A stretch of DNA of 64,000 nt, taken from positions 6,804,413 to 6,868,412 of the forward strand of contig OZ024802.1 of the NCBI GenBank assembly GCA_964017045.1, written 5' to 3'. Of this stretch, positions 61,895 to 64,000 are shown piece by piece. A model generated the notes under the pieces. The model saw nothing but the letters and a program-made list of their open reading frames with translations, did not search any database and was not told where the DNA came from. Source of the stretch: Omphiscola glabra. Its lineage: Eukaryota; Mollusca; Gastropoda; Lymnaeidae. The position numbers and the translations under genes are program-made. Each line of letters begins with the position of its first letter. Position 1 is the first letter of the stretch.

Positions 61895-62445
61895 TGCTCA
61901 AATGGTGAGTCTGTATATGCTCCAATGGTGAGTCTGTATGTGCTCCAACAGTAAGTCTGCTTGTGATCCAACAGTGAGTCTGCCTGTGATCCAACAGTGA
62001 GTCTGTATGTGCTCCAATGGTGAGTCTGTATGTGCTCCAATGGTGAGTCTGAATATGCTCCAATGGTGAGTCTGCCTGTGATCCAACAGTGAGTCTGCCT
62101 GTGATCCAACGATGAGTCTGCCTGTGATCCAACAGTGAGTCTGACTGTGCTCCAAGAGTGAGTTTACCTGTGATGCAACAGTGAGTCTGCATGTGCTCGA
62201 ACAGTGAGTCTGCATGTGCTCGAACAGTGAGTCTGCCTGTGCCCCAACAGTGAGTCTGCATGTGCCCCAATAGTGAGTCTGTATGTGTACCAATGTTAAG
62301 TCTTCCTGTGATCCACTGGTGAGTCTGCCTGTGCTCCAAAGGTGAGTATGCAGTGTTATCCAGCAGTGAGTCTGCCTGTGATCCAACAGTGAGTCTGCCT
62401 GTGCCCCAACAGTGAGTCTGCCGGTGATTCAACAATGAATCTGCA
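61895..62445. repeat. 23-bp minisatellite, about 24 copies
   Basis: Unit GTGAGTCTGCCTGTGATCCA plus ACA, with many point variants. Nearly every unit contains GTGAGT, a good donor hexamer on the plus strand. The unit is not a multiple of three and lacks minus-strand stops, so all three minus frames stay open (up to 216 codons). Confidence 0.95.
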
Positions 62446-62479
62446 TCTCCAGCTTGTGTGATCCAGAGCAAGTGTTTCC

Positions 62480-62710
62480 ATGACTACAGATCGATGTCCA
62501 TGGATTTGAGGGATACTTTAAGCCAATCTTTAAAATGTTTTTACTGCCCACCTTCTAAGCTTTTCCTTGTGGGTGGTTCACCTTACATTAGTGGTTGAGG
62601 CCGTCTTCTGTCTGCCATTCTGGTGACATGTCCAGCCCACTGGGTTTGCCTTTTCTGTAAGAACGCCAGGCGCTGAGACAGACAACCTGCTGTACGTCTT
62701 CTGGTTCGAA
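62480..62710 (-). mobile_element. Non-LTR retrotransposon remnant, RT C terminus (RTE-like)
   Basis: The minus-strand translation includes QWAGHVTRMADRRRPQPLM, a stop, GEPPTRKS, then FKDWLKVSLKSMDIDL. This matches the well-known C-terminal block of RTE-like reverse transcriptases (WAGHVVRM...GKR...KDxLKxSLK...). In-frame stops show it is dead. It abuts the 23-bp array. Confidence 0.75.
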
Positions 62711-62744
62711 TAGGTCGAGATTGTTTAGCTGTCTATAGTAGTAT

Positions 62745-63560
62745 ATCTGTTATTATTATTACCCGGTATACGAAGTTTTTTAAAGCGTAGTACCCCAACC
62801 TTGGGCTGGGCTCACCACGCTGTACAAATCCGTAAGTTCATTTTTCCTGCTAGGGCAGATGCGATAAATGCACACAAAATGAACGCTCTGCTGGAGCACT
62901 GACAGGGTAAGTTGAACAGCTTCAAACGATGTGTGAGCAAATGTCCATGGCAAAGGCTAGATAACGGCACAACGTGTCCTTATACTACTTATAGTATAGA
63001 TGACAGCAATGCCACCACCACCAGATGGACGAGGAAATGACTGGGCAGAATAACCAGTCGGAGCGAGATGTGCGCACTTCCCTTCATCACCTGTCTGTCG
63101 AAACCAGGTCTCCTGGATAAACATAATGTCAATCTGCCTATATGTGATAAATTCGGAGACCGCGATATGATTCTCATAAGAGCCAAGTGACTGAGCATTA
63201 AATGTGGCGATGCGAAGCTGTCTGTCGCTGGAATGTGGAGGGGTGTTAATGCGAATGAGGTTGGCTGGGTTAGAAAAGCGTATAGTAAGCCTTGACGACG
63301 AAGGAGTGCCAAGTTGTTTTATTTTTATTTTCCCTCTGCCACCACGATGGGTACGCTTCCGGGGCAGGCCTCGACCAATAGACAGTTCCTTCACTTGACG
63401 AGGTCAAGTGCGTATGCTGGGCATTATAATAAGCGATAACGTGTGCATATCATCGTCCGGTCAACAAAGATGGTGGCAATTTTCACAGAGCTTCACCACG
63501 AAGGAAAGCCGAAATAAGTTTGAAAATGAGAGGGACAAAAAACGTAGCTCGATCAAAGGA
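62745..63560 (-). mobile_element. Internally deleted L2/CR1-like non-LTR element
   Basis: A minus-strand frame (63394-62957) encodes the N-terminal part of an apurinic-type endonuclease: LRIATFNAQSLGSYENHIAV, IDIMFIQETWFRQTGDEGK and SFPRPSGGGGIAVIYT. After an in-frame stop it continues with VQLTLSVLQQSVHFVCIYR and PSRKNELTD. It then jumps directly to a 3' tail with GAGCCCAGCCCAAGGTTGGG and AATAATAATAA. The rest of the endonuclease and the whole reverse transcriptase are missing. Confidence 0.8.
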
Positions 63561-64000
63561 GCACAGATATAGCAAAATATGGAAAAGAAACAATTGCCTT
63601 ATATTATACGATTTTTTTTCTTAATTACAATGATATCACACTATAATGAAACATATATCTTCATCTGTTTTCATTTTCAATGTATCCCGGTCGTGTGTCA
63701 CATTAATTCTAAATATATTTGGTCATGACTTGAAAATGCCTGACAACCTTTGTAACAATCAGTGTGAGCCCAATAAGTCAGCACAATGAGCCAGAATTCG
63801 ACAAATCGTGACAGTCAGCGATATGTTAAAAAAATAAATTTGTATTCTGAAAATTTGTAAACGGGTATCCCCGGATGGAAGGATTTCCCTGAATTTTTTA
63901 AATTTAAATTAAATTTTAATATAAATAAATGTATCGGTATCCCGCTTAAGAAATAGTAATATTTGAAGGACTGCGTTCAAGCTGTGTGAAGGAAATAGTA
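63561..64000. other. Right-edge AT-rich sequence
   Basis: No gene, RNA gene or recognisable repeat seen. Confidence 0.5.

Overview
This is an AT-rich animal genomic window with four intron-containing protein genes, dense minisatellites and decayed transposons. The proteins, the gene structures and the transposon content fit a gastropod mollusc. A SPIN-family hAT element, which I recall being reported from the pond snail Lymnaea, makes a freshwater pulmonate snail the best guess. The organism is inferred from gene and transposon content only.

Layout. (1) 1553-35269, minus strand: 5' two thirds of a liprin-alpha gene (thirteen coding exons, about 696 codons). It runs off the left edge before the SAM domains. 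Its first intron (9355-35029) is 25.7 kb and packed with tandem arrays, segmental duplications, a SPIN element and a SINE. (2) 35270-38387: divergent intergenic segment with a 28-bp array and a GC-rich block. (3) 38388-45526, plus strand: complete TMEM183 homologue, eight exons, 353 aa; intron 1 carries a decayed hAT transposon. (4) 45527-49591: convergent intergenic segment with a near-perfect 40-bp-arm hairpin and one exon-like island. (5) 49592-54816, minus strand: complete TADA3 (Ada3 of SAGA/ATAC), nine exons, 458 aa, including a GC-AG intron. (6) 54817-57537: divergent intergenic segment. (7) 57538-61288, plus strand: complete PIGV (GPI mannosyltransferase 2), three exons, 551 aa. (8) 61289-64000: a 23-bp minisatellite and two non-LTR retrotransposon remnants.

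The four genes act in unrelated processes (presynaptic scaffold, uncharacterised membrane protein, chromatin coactivator, GPI-anchor synthesis). Nothing suggests a gene cluster of related function; the order is ordinary animal gene neighbourhood.

The most interesting features are non-coding. Two minisatellites begin exactly on splice sites and carry a copy of that site in every unit: the liprin exon 4 acceptor and the TMEM183 exon 7 donor. A 215-bp SPIN transposon has a perfect 8-bp target-site duplication. A long hairpin looks like a small-RNA precursor or MITE. Three exon-like open segments match none of the four genes.
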